The position numbers and the translations under genes were made by a program. The notes under the pieces are model-generated. The model was not told the DNA's origin and did not search any database. It worked only from the letters and a program-made list of their open reading frames with translations. Shown in pieces: positions 20,461-32,300 of a stretch of DNA of 64,000 nt (its first letter is position 1; every line of letters starts with the position of its first letter). Source of the stretch: Mycoplasmopsis caviae (GTDB lineage: Bacteria > Bacillota_I > Bacilli_A > Mycoplasmatales > Metamycoplasmataceae); NCBI RefSeq assembly GCF_024498215.1, contig NZ_CP101806.1, positions 124,001-188,000 of the forward strand, in the 5' to 3' direction.

Positions 20461-20490
20461 TAAAATGGCTGTTTTATAGGTCTTTAGTGA
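20461..20490. repeat. TTTTATAG-core intergenic element
   Basis: TAAAATGGCTGTTTTATAGG followed by TCTTTAG. Same core as other elements, weak stem. Confidence 0.45.
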
Positions 20491-20494
20491 AAAT

Positions 20495-20517
20495 TAAAAA
20501 GCCCAATTTAGGCTTTT
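20495..20517. terminator. Terminator between the methyltransferases and rsmG
   Basis: AAAAGCC / GGCTTTT arms with a CAATTTA-type loop between the convergent genes. Confidence 0.7.
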
Positions 20518-20523
20518 AAATTT

Positions 20524-21219
20524 TTACATTTTAGAAATTTTTACTCATGGTAGCGGTCAAGTTTTAGGAACCTTAATCTTATCAAAAACAACAACATATG
20601 ACAACCCACCAGCGAGATTATCATATTCAGCAGCTTCAAATGAAAGGCTAGTAAGTTCATTAACTGAATAAAGATCTAATAATTCTTGTTTAAAATTTTC
20701 GCCTTTTAGTAATACAAATTTTCTATTGTCTTTTAATAAATGCATTGATGATAAGCAAATTACTTTTATGCTTGCAAAAGCTCTTGCAGTTATGATGTCA
20801 AAATAGTTTTTATAGTTCAAAACACTTTCAACTCTATTATTAATTATATTAACATTCAAGTTAAATCTTTCCTTAACTTTATTAAGAAAATCACATCTTT
20901 TTTCTTGTGCCTCAATGATTGTCAATTCAAAACTATTGTCTAGTGCAATCAACAAAGGAATTGATGGAAAACCAGCACCAGATCCTATGTCAAGTATTTT
21001 CTTTCCTTCTAATCTATCATCAAATTGCATCACATAATTTTCAAAAGCTAAAATTGAATCTAAAATACCTTGTTCATAAATATCTTTTAGCGTTTTAAAG
21101 CCTGTAATGTTCATTACCTTGTTTTGATCATAGATCATTTGAGCATATTCTTTTAATTCTTTAATTTTTAAATCATATTTTTTTAGTAAATCTTTTTTTG
21201 TAATTTCTCTATATGCCAT
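20524..21219 (-). CDS. rsmG: 16S rRNA (guanine527-N7)-methyltransferase
   Basis: A 231-residue SAM methyltransferase (GidB). Motifs: NITGFKTLKDIYEQGILDS near the N-terminus, SAM loop DIGSGAGFPSIPL and ITARAFASI. Its C-terminus is read through two TGA codons (WPLPW). The ATG overlaps the prs stop by one base, so it is translationally coupled to prs. Confidence 0.93.
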
Positions 21220-22199
21220 TATTTATTTGAAGCGATTTCCTTTGCAAATTGTTGGTATAAACCTGAAATAGATTTGCCTGAAATCGATGATTCAATAACA
21301 TTAGCTAAGAAAATATCTAAACTTACAACCTCAAGTTTTTTAAATTTACCATCTCTTAATTCAGCATTTTCAATTGAGTCAGTAATGATAACTTTATAAA
21401 CATTAGGATTGTTTTCAAAAACTTCAAAACCTTTTGTAAAAATACCATGAGTAGCAGCCACTATAATCTTCTTAGCCCCGTGTGCCTTGAGTGTATCTAC
21501 TGCCTTTAATATTGTTCCACCAGTATCAATAATGTCATCAATAATAACTGCATTATGACCTTTAATATCCCCAATAAGTCCTAAAACTTCAGTTTGGTTT
21601 GTGCCAATACGACGCTTGTCAATAATACAGATTTTTACGTCATTAGAAATTAATTCAGCTAGTTTTCTAGCTCTAATTGTTCCACCATGGTCAGGTGAAA
21701 CAACTGTAAATGATTCATGAGTGTCTCTTATAGCTCTTGCTAAAGTATAAGCACCACGTAGATCATCAATAGGAATGTTAAAGAAACCTTGAATAGCTGG
21801 ATTATGTAAGTCGACAGCAATAATTTTGTCAGCTCCTGCAGCTTGAATTAAGTCAGCTACTAATTTAGCTCCAATCGGTTGGCGGCCGCTTGCCTTACGA
21901 TCTTGACGTGCATAACCATAGTAACTAAGTGCAACAGTTATACTCTTAGCACTAGCTCTCTTAAGTGAGTCAATAAATAAGAATAACTCCATTAAGTTTT
22001 CATTAACAGGTCTTGATGTTGAAGCAATAATAAAAACATCTTTTTCTCTAACTGTTTTATCACTTACCAACATTACTTCACCATCAGCAAATCTTGTTTT
22101 AGTAATTGATGTTAAAGGAACTTTAATAATTTTTGATATTTTTTCAGCTAAAATTTGACAATTTGGCATACCAAAAAGCATTACATTCTTTTTGTCCAT
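21219..22199 (-). CDS. prs: Ribose-phosphate pyrophosphokinase
   Basis: A 326-residue PRPP synthetase. Visible blocks: FADGEVMLVSDKTVREKDVF, YYGYARQDRKASGRQPI, DLHNPAIQGFF (metal), SPDHGGTIRARKLAE and the PRPP loop VIIDDIIDTGGT. I chose the ATG at 22199 because an AAGGAG site lies just upstream; the frame continues 20 codons further without a ribosome site. Forms an operon with rsmG. Confidence 0.95.
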   Translation of the reverse strand: MDKKNVMLFGMPNCQILAEKISKIIKVPLTSITKTRFADGEVMLVSDKTVREKDVFIIASTSRPVNENLMELFLFIDSLKRASAKSITVALSYYGYARQDRKASGRQPIGAKLVADLIQAAGADKIIAVDLHNPAIQGFFNIPIDDLRGAYTLARAIRDTHESFTVVSPDHGGTIRARKLAELISNDVKICIIDKRRIGTNQTEVLGLIGDIKGHNAVIIDDIIDTGGTILKAVDTLKAHGAKKIIVAATHGIFTKGFEVFENNPNVYKVIITDSIENAELRDGKFKKLEVVSLDIFLANVIESSISGKSISGLYQQFAKEIASNK

Positions 22200-22406
22200 T
22201 GAATAATTCTCCTTAAAGTTAATTTTTATATTATTAATTTTATCCCAAAATTTAACCAAATATAACCCATTGATAAATTAGAGTTTAGTTTTTCACTAAA
22301 TTTTATTTTTAAAACAATAAAAGAAGTTTATTAACTAATATATTAAGTTCAGTGTTATGTTTTAGTCCAACATCTCTAAAATCCTTTAACATAAAAATTA
22401 TTCTTA

Positions 22407-22412
22407 TATAAT
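22407..22412 (+). promoter_or_regulatory. -10 box, leaderless-type start of prfA
   Basis: TATAAT exactly seven bases before the ATG at 22420; no ribosome binding site. Confidence 0.55.
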
Positions 22413-22419
22413 AATAATC

Positions 22420-23496
22420 ATGGAAAAAAATATGTTCAATTCACTTAGTGAAATTAAAAAAACCTATGACAATTTAGTTAAAAAACTTGATGAGCCAGAT
22501 GTTATAAATAATATTAAAGAATATACAAAAATTAGCAAAGAAGTTAATAAAATTAAGGATATTGCTCAAACTTTTAATAAATATTTAAACCTACAAAATG
22601 ACTACAATGATGCCAAGGAAATGATTAATTCTAAAAATGAGGAAGAAGTCTTGTTTGCCAAAAGTATTATTGAAGAAAACGAAGTTAAATTAAGCAATCT
22701 TGAAGAAGAATTAAAAATTTTAATTCTTCCAAAAGATGAAAATGATGACAAAAATGTCATCATTGAAATCCGTGGTGCAGCAGGTGGAGACGAAGCAAAC
22801 ATTTTTGCTGGAGATCTATTTAAAATGTACACAAAGTTTACAGAAGATTTAGACTTTAAAGTTAAAATTATTTCTTCTTCAGCTGCTAGTGTTGGTGGTT
22901 TTAGTCAAATTGTTTTTAGTGTTAAAGGCGATAAAGCATACTCTAAATTAAAATTTGAAAGTGGTGTACATAGAGTTCAAAGAGTTCCCGTAACTGAAAG
23001 TTCGGGTCGTATTCACACTTCAACAGCAACTGTTACAGTTATGCCAGAAATTGATGATAGTGTTGATATTGATATTAGGCCACAAGATTTACAAATTGAT
23101 ACATACCGCTCATCTGGAGCTGGTGGGCAATCAGTTAATACAACTGACTCAGCCGTGCGAATAACACACTTACCAACTGGAATTGTTGTTTCTTCTCAGG
23201 ATGAAAGAAGTCAAATTGCTAATAGAGAAACTGCGCTAACAGTTCTTAAAAGTAAGCTTTATGATTTAGAAATTCAAAAGAAACAACAAGAAGAAGCGGG
23301 ATATAGAAAACTCGCAGGTCATGGTGATCGAAGTGAAAAAATAAGAACATATAACTATCCTCAGGATAGGGTTACTGACCACAGAATTGGTTATTCAACA
23401 AGCTTAAAACAAGTAATGGAAGGAAAACTTCTTTCAATTATAGAAGCATTACTAACAGAAGAGCAAAATCAAAAAATTAAGGAAAGTGGCCTATAA
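22420..23496 (+). CDS. prfA: Peptide chain release factor 1
   Basis: A 358-residue release factor. The stop-codon tripeptide is PVT (190-192), the RF1-type PxT motif reading UAA/UAG. The GGQ catalytic loop is at 235-237 in [16 protein letters not shown]. Because UGA encodes Trp here, an RF2 is not expected. It is followed directly by prmC, which methylates the GGQ glutamine. Confidence 0.96.
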   Translation: MEKNMFNSLSEIKKTYDNLVKKLDEPDVINNIKEYTKISKEVNKIKDIAQTFNKYLNLQNDYNDAKEMINSKNEEEVLFAKSIIEENEVKLSNLEEELKILILPKDENDDKNVIIEIRGAAGGDEANIFAGDLFKMYTKFTEDLDFKVKIISSSAASVGGFSQIVFSVKGDKAYSKLKFESGVHRVQRVPVTESSGRIHTSTATVTVMPEIDDSVDIDIRPQDLQIDTYRSSGAGGQSVNTTDSAVRITHLPTGIVVSSQDERSQIANRETALTVLKSKLYDLEIQKKQQEEAGYRKLAGHGDRSEKIRTYNYPQDRVTDHRIGYSTSLKQVMEGKLLSIIEALLTEEQNQKIKESGL

Positions 23497-23497
23497 A

Positions 23498-24211
23498 ATG
23501 AATAGGGAAGAAGCTTTAATTTTAGAAAAAAAACGTTATGGTTTAGAGCCAAAAATAAGCGAACAAGAATATGAATTATTAAAGCAAAATTATCCTATCC
23601 AATTAATAATGGGATATGTAGAATATCTAAACACACGAATTAATTTAAGAAGAAAAGTTTTAATTCCTCGTTATGAAACTGAGGAATTAGTTGATATTTT
23701 TCTCAAAGAGTTTGCAAAAGAAAACCAAGAAATTTTAGATCTTTGTTGTGGTTCTGGTTTTATTGGTTTAGCTATTAAGAAAAACCTACCTTCGGCAAGG
23801 GTTAGTCTTGTTGATATCAGTGAAGAAGCAATCAAACAAACCATTGAGAATTCAATAGTAAATTTTGGTTTTAATCATGATTTAAAAATTTACCAAAGTG
23901 ACCTTTTTACAACTGTTAAGGAAAAATTTGACATTATAATTTCAAATCCGCCTTATCTTGACATTAAAGACCAAAGTATTGATTTAGTTGCACTAGGTTT
24001 TGAACCAGAAAGCGCATTATTTGCACCACAAGAAGGTTGATATTTTTATGATAAAATCTTGAAACAATACAAGAATTATTTAAAGAAAAAAGGTTGGTTA
24101 ATTCTAGAAATTAATCCACAACACATTGACAAGTGAAAACAAATTGAAGGAGCAATAATTAGAAAAGACATTAATGGTAAATATAGATTTGTATTTATTC
24201 AAAATGTTTAA
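23498..24211 (+). CDS. prmC: Release factor glutamine N5-methyltransferase
   Basis: A 237-residue HemK/PrmC methyltransferase with two TGA codons. QLIMGYVEYL and the N-terminal PRYETEELV (RPETE-type) are family markers, ILDLCCGSGFIGLAI is the SAM loop and NPPY (150-153) binds the target glutamine. It starts one base after the prfA stop, without its own clear ribosome site, so it is coupled to its substrate's gene. Confidence 0.93.
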
Positions 24212-24218
24212 TTTAATT

Positions 24219-24224
24219 TATAAT
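24219..24224 (+). promoter_or_regulatory. -10 box, leaderless-type start of the ACP gene
   Basis: TATAAT exactly seven bases before the ATG at 24232. Confidence 0.5.
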
Positions 24225-24231
24225 TAATATC

Positions 24232-24465
24232 ATGGACAGAAATAAAATTAAAGATATTGTTGTTGCTAGATTAGAAAAAATTTCTAAGAAAAAAATAACA
24301 CCAGAATCATCATTGGAAGAGTTAAAGATTGACTCACTTTCATTGGCTGAATTAATTTATGAAACAGAACTCGAATTTAAAATAAGAATTGAAGACGAAG
24401 CATTATTAAAAATAAAAACAGTAAACAATGTTATTGATACAATTTTAAATGCTAAGAAAAATTAA
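24232..24465 (+). CDS. acpP: Acyl carrier protein homologue
   Basis: A 77-residue acidic helical protein with the phosphopantetheine attachment motif IDSLSLAEL (Ser35). Length and pattern fit ACP. Mycoplasmas lack full fatty acid synthesis, so it probably serves acyl transfer in lipid or lipoprotein metabolism; this is inference. Confidence 0.85.
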   Translation: MDRNKIKDIVVARLEKISKKKITPESSLEELKIDSLSLAELIYETELEFKIRIEDEALLKIKTVNNVIDTILNAKKN

Positions 24466-24473
24466 TTATTGTG

Positions 24474-24479
24474 TATAAT
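24474..24479 (+). promoter_or_regulatory. -10 box for tRNA-Trp
   Basis: TATAAT 18 bases before the tRNA 5' end. Confidence 0.5.
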
Positions 24480-24497
24480 TAATTTTAGCTTATTTAT

Positions 24498-24572
24498 AGG
24501 AGTATAGTTCAATGGTAGAACAACGGGCTTCAACCCCGTGTGTTGTGGGTTCGAGTCCTGCTACTCCTGCCA
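24498..24572 (+). tRNA. trnW: tRNA-Trp (anticodon UCA)
   Basis: Acceptor stem AGGAGTA / TACTCCT, T-loop GGTTCGAGTCC and encoded CCA. The anticodon loop CTTCAAC gives anticodon TCA, which reads UGA (and by wobble UGG) as tryptophan. This fits the TGA codons throughout the window. Confidence 0.95.
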
Positions 24573-24587
24573 TATCACTAATGACCA

Positions 24588-24611
24588 AGGCAACATTGTG
24601 TTGCTTTTTTT
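24588..24611 (+). terminator. Terminator after tRNA-Trp
   Basis: GCAACA TTG TGTTGC stem followed by seven Ts. Confidence 0.8.
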
Positions 24612-24618
24612 ATACAAA

Positions 24619-24641
24619 AATGAAGCCGTTTTGGCTTCATT
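24619..24641 (-). terminator. Terminator of the large lipoprotein gene
   Basis: AATGAAGCC / GGCTTCATT stem with a five-base loop, 9 bases past the lipoprotein stop codon. On the minus strand a T-rich stretch follows. Confidence 0.75.
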
Positions 24642-24649
24642 GCTAATTA

Positions 24650-27600
24650 TTAACTACCATTAATTTGAATTTCAGTTGTTTCTTTTGTTCCCTTAATGCG
24701 GATAGAAACAGTGAGAACATTGTCCTTTCGCTTAGCTGAATAAATATAAATATTATTAACAATTTCTTTCTTAAATTCTTCATCAATAATAGAATTATGT
24801 ATTACTATATATTCTTTAAATTTATCAAAGAATTCTTTCTCTCTAACAATTGTATTAATTGATCACTCATCTGTTTTATCTTTTACTAAATCAAATAATT
24901 CTTTTTGTTTGTCATTTTTTATACTAATGTATCCGCCTAATGAATACATATGTATTTCATTCATCTTTTTAATAATAGGATTAATTAAACCAAAGGCTTC
25001 TGATTTTAATTGCTGTGCATCAAAGTTTACTATGTATGGTGCTCAGAAACCTAGAACTTCTCTCATTTTTGTATCAATAATATATGAAATTAAGTATTCT
25101 CTTTGTCATCTTTGAGGTTTAAATAAAAATCTTTTTCCTTTATCAGTTGTCTTATTATAATCAACCTCAATTATATTGTTAATTGAAACATCATCTAATG
25201 CTTCATCTAGAATTCTGCCATCTTTGAGTTTTAGCACACCATTTGTTCGTAATTCTTCATTAAATTTTTGAAGATGTCTATTGCTTGTGAATTTAATTAA
25301 ATCTAGTATTTTGCTATTAAAGGCAGAACTATTAACATTAACCTTAACTATTTCACTGAAATTTCTTAGTGAAATTTCCACTTTTGATGTCTCTTCATTG
25401 TAGTAGAAACCCTCAATTATGTTAGTTCAAAAATTATTATAGTTTTTAACTATTAATATTTTTTTCAAATATGTTTCTATAAATGAGACAGCTTTTTTAT
25501 GCATTGAACCCTTAAACCCACCATTAGACACTAATAAATTGTAGAATTCAAGTTTATCTTTGTTTGTTGATAATGCTTCATTGTAGCCAAATTTTGTAAC
25601 TAAATCTATGAGTTTTTGTTCATTATCTTTTGAAACTTCAATTTGAGCATCCTTCAATTGATTACTTATATTAGCAGATTCGCTAATATGTTTCTTTATT
25701 ATTTCTGAATCATGATGATAATTAAATTCAAATTCATTTACAACCAATCATTCTTTGGTTTCGATCAAATACATTTCAGCTTGCAATTTAACTTTTGATT
25801 GGTATGAATCAATGTTAGTAAACTCTTTAATTGTGTATTTGAATAATGCTTGATCTCTTTCAATTGTATTAGTGTTTATTGCTTGGTATGCTTGATTCTC
25901 GTATGCTTTTATAAAGCTAATAAATTGAGAACTTAACTTACCATTTAAATAATCGTTAATGTTATTGACCATCACAATATCATTTTTACTAAACTTATCT
26001 GTTTCAAATGAAATGAAATCATCAAGTTTAAAATCTCTAATTTGTTTAGTTGAATTTTTTGTTTCATCCTTAATAAGGTCGTAAATGTTGAAATTATTAA
26101 TTATATTTGCTTCAAGGTTTGTCTTAAAATCATCTGTTTTAACATAATTTTTAATTTTTTCATCATTTGTAGGGTGAATGTATTTTTCATTGTTTTCAGT
26201 TTCTAATAATTCTTTATATGTTTGTTTAGCAAAATCTAAATCAAAACCATTAAATTCTGGTTTGTAATTATCATAACCATCAATAACTAAACTAATATTG
26301 ATATTATTTTTTACCTGATTAATTCTAAAAACAACATTAGGAACCATTGATGAATAATCGCTTTCCTTTGCGAGTTCTGAATTAAGGGCATTAATATCTC
26401 AATTTTTAGCATAGTAATCATGCAATTTTGCTAATGCTTCTTTGTTTGAAAATTCAATTGGAAAATAATTAACTGTTGAATTAATTGATGAACCATTTTT
26501 TCAATTAACAATCAAATCAATTATACTACTATAAAAATCTTCATAATTGCTCTCTGGGTTGATTACTATGTTCATTGACTTGTTTAGCTGTTCAACTAAT
26601 TCAATTAATGAATCAATTTCATTAAAACCATCATATTTTAGTGTTCTAACTTTACTGAAAACTTGTTGTAAGTTTCCATTATTATCGTATTTGTTATAGT
26701 TAATTGTTACATCTATTTCAAAGGAAGTCTTGTCCAAGCGATAGTTAACAATATTTAAATAAATGTTGCTTTCATTAACATCATTCCATGTTTTCTTTAA
26801 TTCTTCAAGTGCTTTCTTTTTGCGTTCGACACCAAAAAAATCTAATTTTTGCATTGTTGAATTAGTATATTCATCAACTTCATTTTTAACTAAATAGTTT
26901 AAGACTTTAAAAGCGTGAAATTGTTTTAATCCATAAGGAAGATCAAAGTTATAACTATCAATTAATTTGTCAAGATGCTCTTTTTCATTATTTGAACTTT
27001 GTGCTAAGTCAATTTCTTTTTTAAATGATTTGTTTGAAATTAAACCTTTACCATCATAATTAGCATATAGTTTAAATTCTACTTCTGCTTTATTCCCATT
27101 AATTTTGTAACCAACCAAGACAAACTTAGTGTCTTGATATGCGTTAAATTCTTCAAGGTTTTCAAGTTTCTTGTAACTATTAAATGAAGTGGTAGATGTT
27201 AATGGATCAACTTTTGCTGCTTTTTCTAAAACCTCTTCAGTTATGCTGTTTACTTTTGTGTTTTTATCATCTGTCCCATATACCACATGCTCATTAGAAT
27301 AAATTGCAAAATTTTGGTTTTTTTCATAAAAAGTTTTTGCAACATCAAAATTATCATCTAGAAACTCAACTAATTTTGTTGTATCACTTACTTCTTTCTT
27401 TGGTGCGATAACAAATACACCATTTGAAGATGTGTCAAGCTTAGTTTTTTTACTGTTAAAAACTGTTTTCTTAAAGCCATCAAGAATTGCAACTCTTTGA
27501 ACAAAACTGTTATCGTCCTTTTTTATATATCTTCATTGAAAAATAACACTTGAATCTTTTTCAATTATGCTTATGCTTGTTTCATCATCATCTACTTTAG

Positions 27601-28396
27601 CATCATGTGTTCCAGAATGATTGTTGTTAAATTTTAATAAAGCTTCATTAAAATCTGCAACTGTGGAGTTTGCTATGTCCTTATATGAAAATGTTACTTC
27701 CTTTGATTTATTTGCAATATCCGCTTTTTCAGGATCACTACTATCAAAAGGTTTAAATCCAGAAACTTTATAATATCCATCAACAGAAATTCCATTTGAT
27801 TTTTCAGTCATTTTATAAAAAACATAAATTTCGCTATTTACTTCATCAATGTATTTTTTTGTAAAGTTTAATGAATATAAATTACTATCATATCCTGATG
27901 CCACAAGATTATAAGAATTTTCATCAGCACAATCTAATTCATTTTTATTACTTTCAACACAATCTATGATAACTTTTTTTGACTCTTCAATCAAATTTGA
28001 AGTAGGATTATAGCTTGGAACATAATTGGCTGCTAATTGATCAGGTTTTTTGAATCCTACTATTTCATAGGTGTTTTTGTCACTTGTTAAATTTTTAGAA
28101 TTCATAACCCTATATTGAATTTTTACAGACGTTTCAAAAGTTTCGATACTAAAATCAACAATTGAATATTTACTTTTATCAAGGTTATTAATTATCAAAT
28201 TGCTTACATCTTTAATTTCATTTGATAATTTATTTTGCTTGTCTTGAACATCAAAAGAGACATTTTTAGCTATTTTATTTAAATCTTCTCTTGTTTCATC
28301 TGTTCTTGTTTTTCCACCACCACAACTACTAGAAGCAAATATCATTGGTAGCGTTCCAAATGATGATAATAAAGTCAATTTCTTCCTATTTTTCAT
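24650..28396 (-). CDS. Large surface lipoprotein (1248 residues)
   Basis: One uninterrupted frame of 1249 codons when TGA = Trp. Signal peptide MKNRKKLTLLSSFGTLPMIF is followed by the lipobox SSSCGGG (acylated Cys25), so the protein should sit on the outer face of the membrane. The remainder is polar, Asn/Lys/Asp-rich and aromatic, without a domain I recognise; segments repeat a loose theme (for example YKVSGFKPFD and YEIVGFKKPD). A run of seven Gs (28402-28408) lies between the start codon and the A-rich upstream part of the ribosome site, so translation could vary by slippage. Its TATAAT is at 28460-28465. Confidence 0.88.
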
Positions 28397-28401
28397 AATT
28401 T

Positions 28402-28408
28402 CCCCCCC
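28402..28408 (-). promoter_or_regulatory. G7 tract in the ribosome binding region of the lipoprotein gene
   Basis: On the minus strand AAAGGGGGGG lies five bases before the ATG at 28396, so the homopolymer is itself the Shine-Dalgarno sequence. Changes in its length would alter ribosome spacing. Confidence 0.6.
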
Positions 28409-28459
28409 TTTAAATTAGAATTAAATTATCTATTCAAATTTATTTATTATGATATGGTA

Positions 28460-28465
28460 ATTATA
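28460..28465 (-). promoter_or_regulatory. -10 box of the lipoprotein gene
   Basis: TATAAT on the minus strand, 63 bases before the start codon. Confidence 0.45.
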
Positions 28466-28584
28466 CTTAAATTAAGCGAACGCTATTGCTTTGAGAATTA
28501 TTTATGTTATGATTTTCATAATTTTTGATGTCTACTATTGTTTTTGATTATCATTTGGGGCAAAAATTTGACAACTAGAATTTT

Positions 28585-28614
28585 CTTAAAAGGATTTTTA
28601 TAGGCTTTTTAGTC
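28585..28614. repeat. TTTTATAG-core intergenic element
   Basis: CTTAAAAGGATTTTTATAGG followed by CTTTTTAGTC; arms CTTAAAAGG / GGCTTTTTAG pair imperfectly. Confidence 0.4.
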
Positions 28615-28696
28615 ATTTTTATTCAGTTAATAGTGATTATCACATAAATTTAAATATACAAGAACCTGCGTTTTTTAATTAGAAATACAGATTATA

Positions 28697-28746
28697 AAAA
28701 TGAGGTTTTGTTACTAGTGATACTTCATTTTTATAATTTGCAGGTA
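28697..28746. repeat. Imperfect direct repeat, left copy
   Basis: About 50 bases resembling 29311-29360 (shared GTTTTGTTA, TGATA, TTC/CTCA and TTTTNTAATTTG blocks). The pair flanks a transposase relic and may be a decayed long target duplication. Confidence 0.4.
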
Positions 28747-29230
28747 AAAAATATCTTGATTATGTTGTTAATAAGATTATATCAAAGAGCAAAAAAATGA
28801 AGATGATGCAAGATGAGGCAGCTTCTATCACAAATTCACAAACAACCTAAATAGTTTTGTATACTTGCAGAAACTTTGGTAGATTAAATAATCATTTGGA
28901 ATATTAAAAACAGCATTTGAAGCTAGAATTGTTTATCTTTGAAAAAGAGAGTATTGAAGACACATTGCATTATGCTATTTAGTATTAGCAATTCGTAGAT
29001 TATTAGAATTCACACTTGAACCAGTTATCATCTTTTAAATTTATAACAGATAATATTGTCAGTGCATTATGAAAACTTTAAGCAGTCACTTTTAATGACG
29101 TAAATAGTTTATACAAATATTTTTTAAAATTGAAAGAAGCAATTATTTATAGGTGTTTGAGACATGTTTTGAGTATAAAAAGAATTCCAAAATGAGAAAA
29201 ACACAAAAGAGTTTAAACTGTTGTAACACA
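28747..29230 (+). pseudogene. Relic of an IS4/IS1634-type transposase C-terminus
   Basis: With TGA as Trp, about 28905-29030 translates as SFGILKTAFEARIVYLWK then REYWRHIALCYLVLAIRRLLEF. This closely follows the C-terminal signature of IS1634-type transposases (SFR.LKT.FEARPVYVW...HFLICY.AL...RLLE). Upstream the same frame has TAG and TAA stops, and the downstream tail (AIIYRCLRHV) is in a broken frame. It is a non-functional remnant between two surface-protein genes. Confidence 0.65.
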
Positions 29231-29243
29231 AAATTGATTGATT

Positions 29244-29290
29244 AAAAATTTACTAATACAACTATTTTATAGATGTATTAGTAAATTTTT
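29244..29290. repeat. Perfect 16-bp hairpin with TTTTATAG core
   Basis: Arms AAAAATTTACTAATAC / GTATTAGTAAATTTTT are fully complementary; the loop is AACTATTTTATAGAT. It lies downstream of the 29398-33103 surface-protein gene and could terminate it. Confidence 0.8.
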
Positions 29291-29310
29291 TTGATAAAAA
29301 GTGTCAAACA

Positions 29311-29360
29311 AAAACAGTGTTTTGTTAGTAATGATATCTCACTTTTGTAATTTGAGAGAT
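29311..29360. repeat. Imperfect direct repeat, right copy
   Basis: Partner of 28697-28746, immediately beyond the stop of the surface-protein gene. Confidence 0.4.
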
Positions 29361-29397
29361 ATGTCGTTACCATCAGCTCTATGTTCTTCCCATTTTT

Positions 29398-32300
29398 TTA
29401 ATTACTAACAGGTTTATATGATCCCATTCTGTTAATTCAATCAGTTGAATAGAATTTACTAAATTCTTCATATTCAACTCCACCATTCATACTTCGGTCA
29501 GGTCTATTGCCATATTCTTTCTTATATTCTGCAATCTTATTAAATTCTAGTCAGTCAAGATATTTTACTGAAAATAATGTGTTGAATTCATCATTAAATT
29601 CTATCTTGTTAATAAATAATGCATAAATGTTTGGATCAGTTCTGTTATATATATTAGAAAATGTATGTGCTGTTTTTCATATTATTGGAAAACCTAAATC
29701 GTCTAATAAACTATGGTTATGTTCAGAACCATTCCTAAATCCAAAAGCTTCATATTCATGAAAACTATTATTTCTTTCTCAACCTCCTAATAATCTAGTT
29801 CTTTGCCATAAATAACCATCTTCCCTTATTTCATTAAATTGAGAATTGATTATTCAAATATGATTAGCACTAAGTGCAAATTTTCTAGTTCAACCTGCTC
29901 GTTTTAATATACCGAGTTTATATATATTTTCTTGATTAATCCCAACTTCATAGTTATCTTTTGCTATTTTATTAGATTCAAAAGAATTTAGTATTATTGT
30001 TGTGTTACAATAAACAATTTTTGAAAGAGACATAACAAATTTAGAAAAAATTATATCATATTTATTTTTATCAATGATAGTACCATTATCAATTAGCAAA
30101 TTTATAACCTTATGACTTAATTCATTTTCATAATTTAGTAATTTTAAAAAAACATTTAAAACATATACAGGATTGCTATTTAATTCGCTAACTTCTGTTA
30201 AATTAAAATAATCATTTGAAATCGTATTGTTAGAATTATATAAACTTGTTCTCCTATATTCACCACGAATTAAAGAATCATATTTTTTTTCATAAATTTT
30301 ATATTTTATTTCTGTATTAGTATTTAAATTTGATTTGTCAATTAAATAAATATTATCAAAACCATAACGATGATATAATTCATCATTGTTACTAGCTTCA
30401 GTGCCAAACTTTTGTCTTGGTTTCAAACTATTATTAGCATATTTCTTGGCATCTTCCATCGCTTTTGTTTTATTTTTATAAGAAACATCTCCATTTGAAA
30501 GAATATTAATTCTAGAGAAATTAAATGAATTTCCATCTCATGAATATTTAGGAACTTCAACATTATATGCAACATCATACCCAAATTGATTAACAAGAAT
30601 ATTGTAGAAATTTTTAACAAAACACACAAGCAATGTCTTTTCTGCATTTAAGAATTCATCACTTTTTGATTTTTCAGGTTTTTTAGTTCAGTCTATTGTT
30701 TGTTGGTCTAATTCATTGTACACATTGTTAACAAGTGTTTCGATTAACCTTTCTTGCTGGTCGCTGAATTTTTTTGCAGCTTCACTAACATATTTAATGT
30801 CCATATGTGAATAATTGGTAGTAAATTCATTTTTAACTTTTTCTTTTTCATCATAATATTTATCATAATTTTTGAACACTTCAACTCATGAGTACATATA
30901 GTTATTTTTTAATTGTTTAGCACTCTCTTCTATTTTTGATACAAATTGAGCTTTGCTATTTACATCAAAATAATCTAATTTTGCTTTTGTTATGATTTTA
31001 CTAATTGCTTCAGCGTTTTTTTGAAGATTATTATGTCCATTAGTACCAATACTTTTTAATTCATCAATATTAGTCGCAACTTTGTTTATGAATTCTTTAT
31101 ATTCTTCTCTAAGTGATGACAAATTACTTACTTGTTCATTTATCTCATCAATAGAATTGAATAAGGTGGTAAATGTTGACTTAACTGTATCGATATTACC
31201 ACTTGATCATTGTTCAAGATTTTCTTCTTGAATTAATGAATTTTTAGAATCAATTTTTTTCTTAATGTCAATTGTATCCTCAAGTTCAATTAAAGGTTTG
31301 AATCCATCAATTTTTGCATCTTTAATTTTTAAACCTGCAGTAAAATTATTGTCAATATTGTTTTGTGTTGTATCTTTAATAACTTTTAGGTTGTTAGTAT
31401 CAATAGCAACTAAATCATTTAGTGATGAAATATCATCAAATAAATCTTTAAGGTCCTTATTTTCATTAATTTTTGAATGAATGTTTTTTGATATTAAGTT
31501 GTTAACTAACGCTTCCTGTTCATTAAATTTTGAAAATGAAAAATTAAACAATTTAAAGTTATCTAATTTATGTTTTTTATTGTTGTAAGCTTCTTTAAAT
31601 GCCTTAACTCTATCTAAACCATAGTTATAGGTTTCAATGCTTTTATCTTTTAGTTTAATAATATTGCTTTTGGTTTCATAATAGGAATCTATTAAACTAT
31701 TTCTTTGACTAATATATTCATTGCCTTTTAACTCACTAATTTTTGGACTTGTACTATTTGCAAATTCAACTACTTGACTTCATTCATCTTGCAATTGCAA
31801 AAATTTTGCAACAGGATCAATGCTATTTTTTGATCCATTAACATTATTCTTTAATTCATCATTAATAAACAAGGTTAATTTTTCACTCAAAATTCTATCC
31901 TTATTAATTAAATCAACACTTTCGCTTATTAAACTATGAACCTTATCTAATGCAAAGGTTGAATTGCTTGAAATCAAGTAATTTAATCTTTTACCTTGTT
32001 CTAAAAGATTCTCATATTCACCTTTGTTACTACTAAAATCAAGCAGTTTAGTTTTTTCTAATATATTTTTAGTTGTTAATTTATCTCTTAATGAACCGAC
32101 AAATGAATTATTAAATGTTTCAATATCCTTATTAAAAATTTCTATATTATCATTAGCAATTCTTAAATTGTCAAGAACATCAGATCTAGTTATTGATTTA
32201 TCAAGTTCTTTTATATATCCTTCTGTTGTAAAATACTGTTTTATAGTGTTTTTTGCTAAATCGTATTTTTCAAGAGATATATTACTAAAATCATCTAGTT

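Noticed and set aside
30423-30647. A 74-codon frame in the surface-protein gene
   Set aside because: It is out of frame with the long code-4 frame at 29398-33060 and is a shadow.
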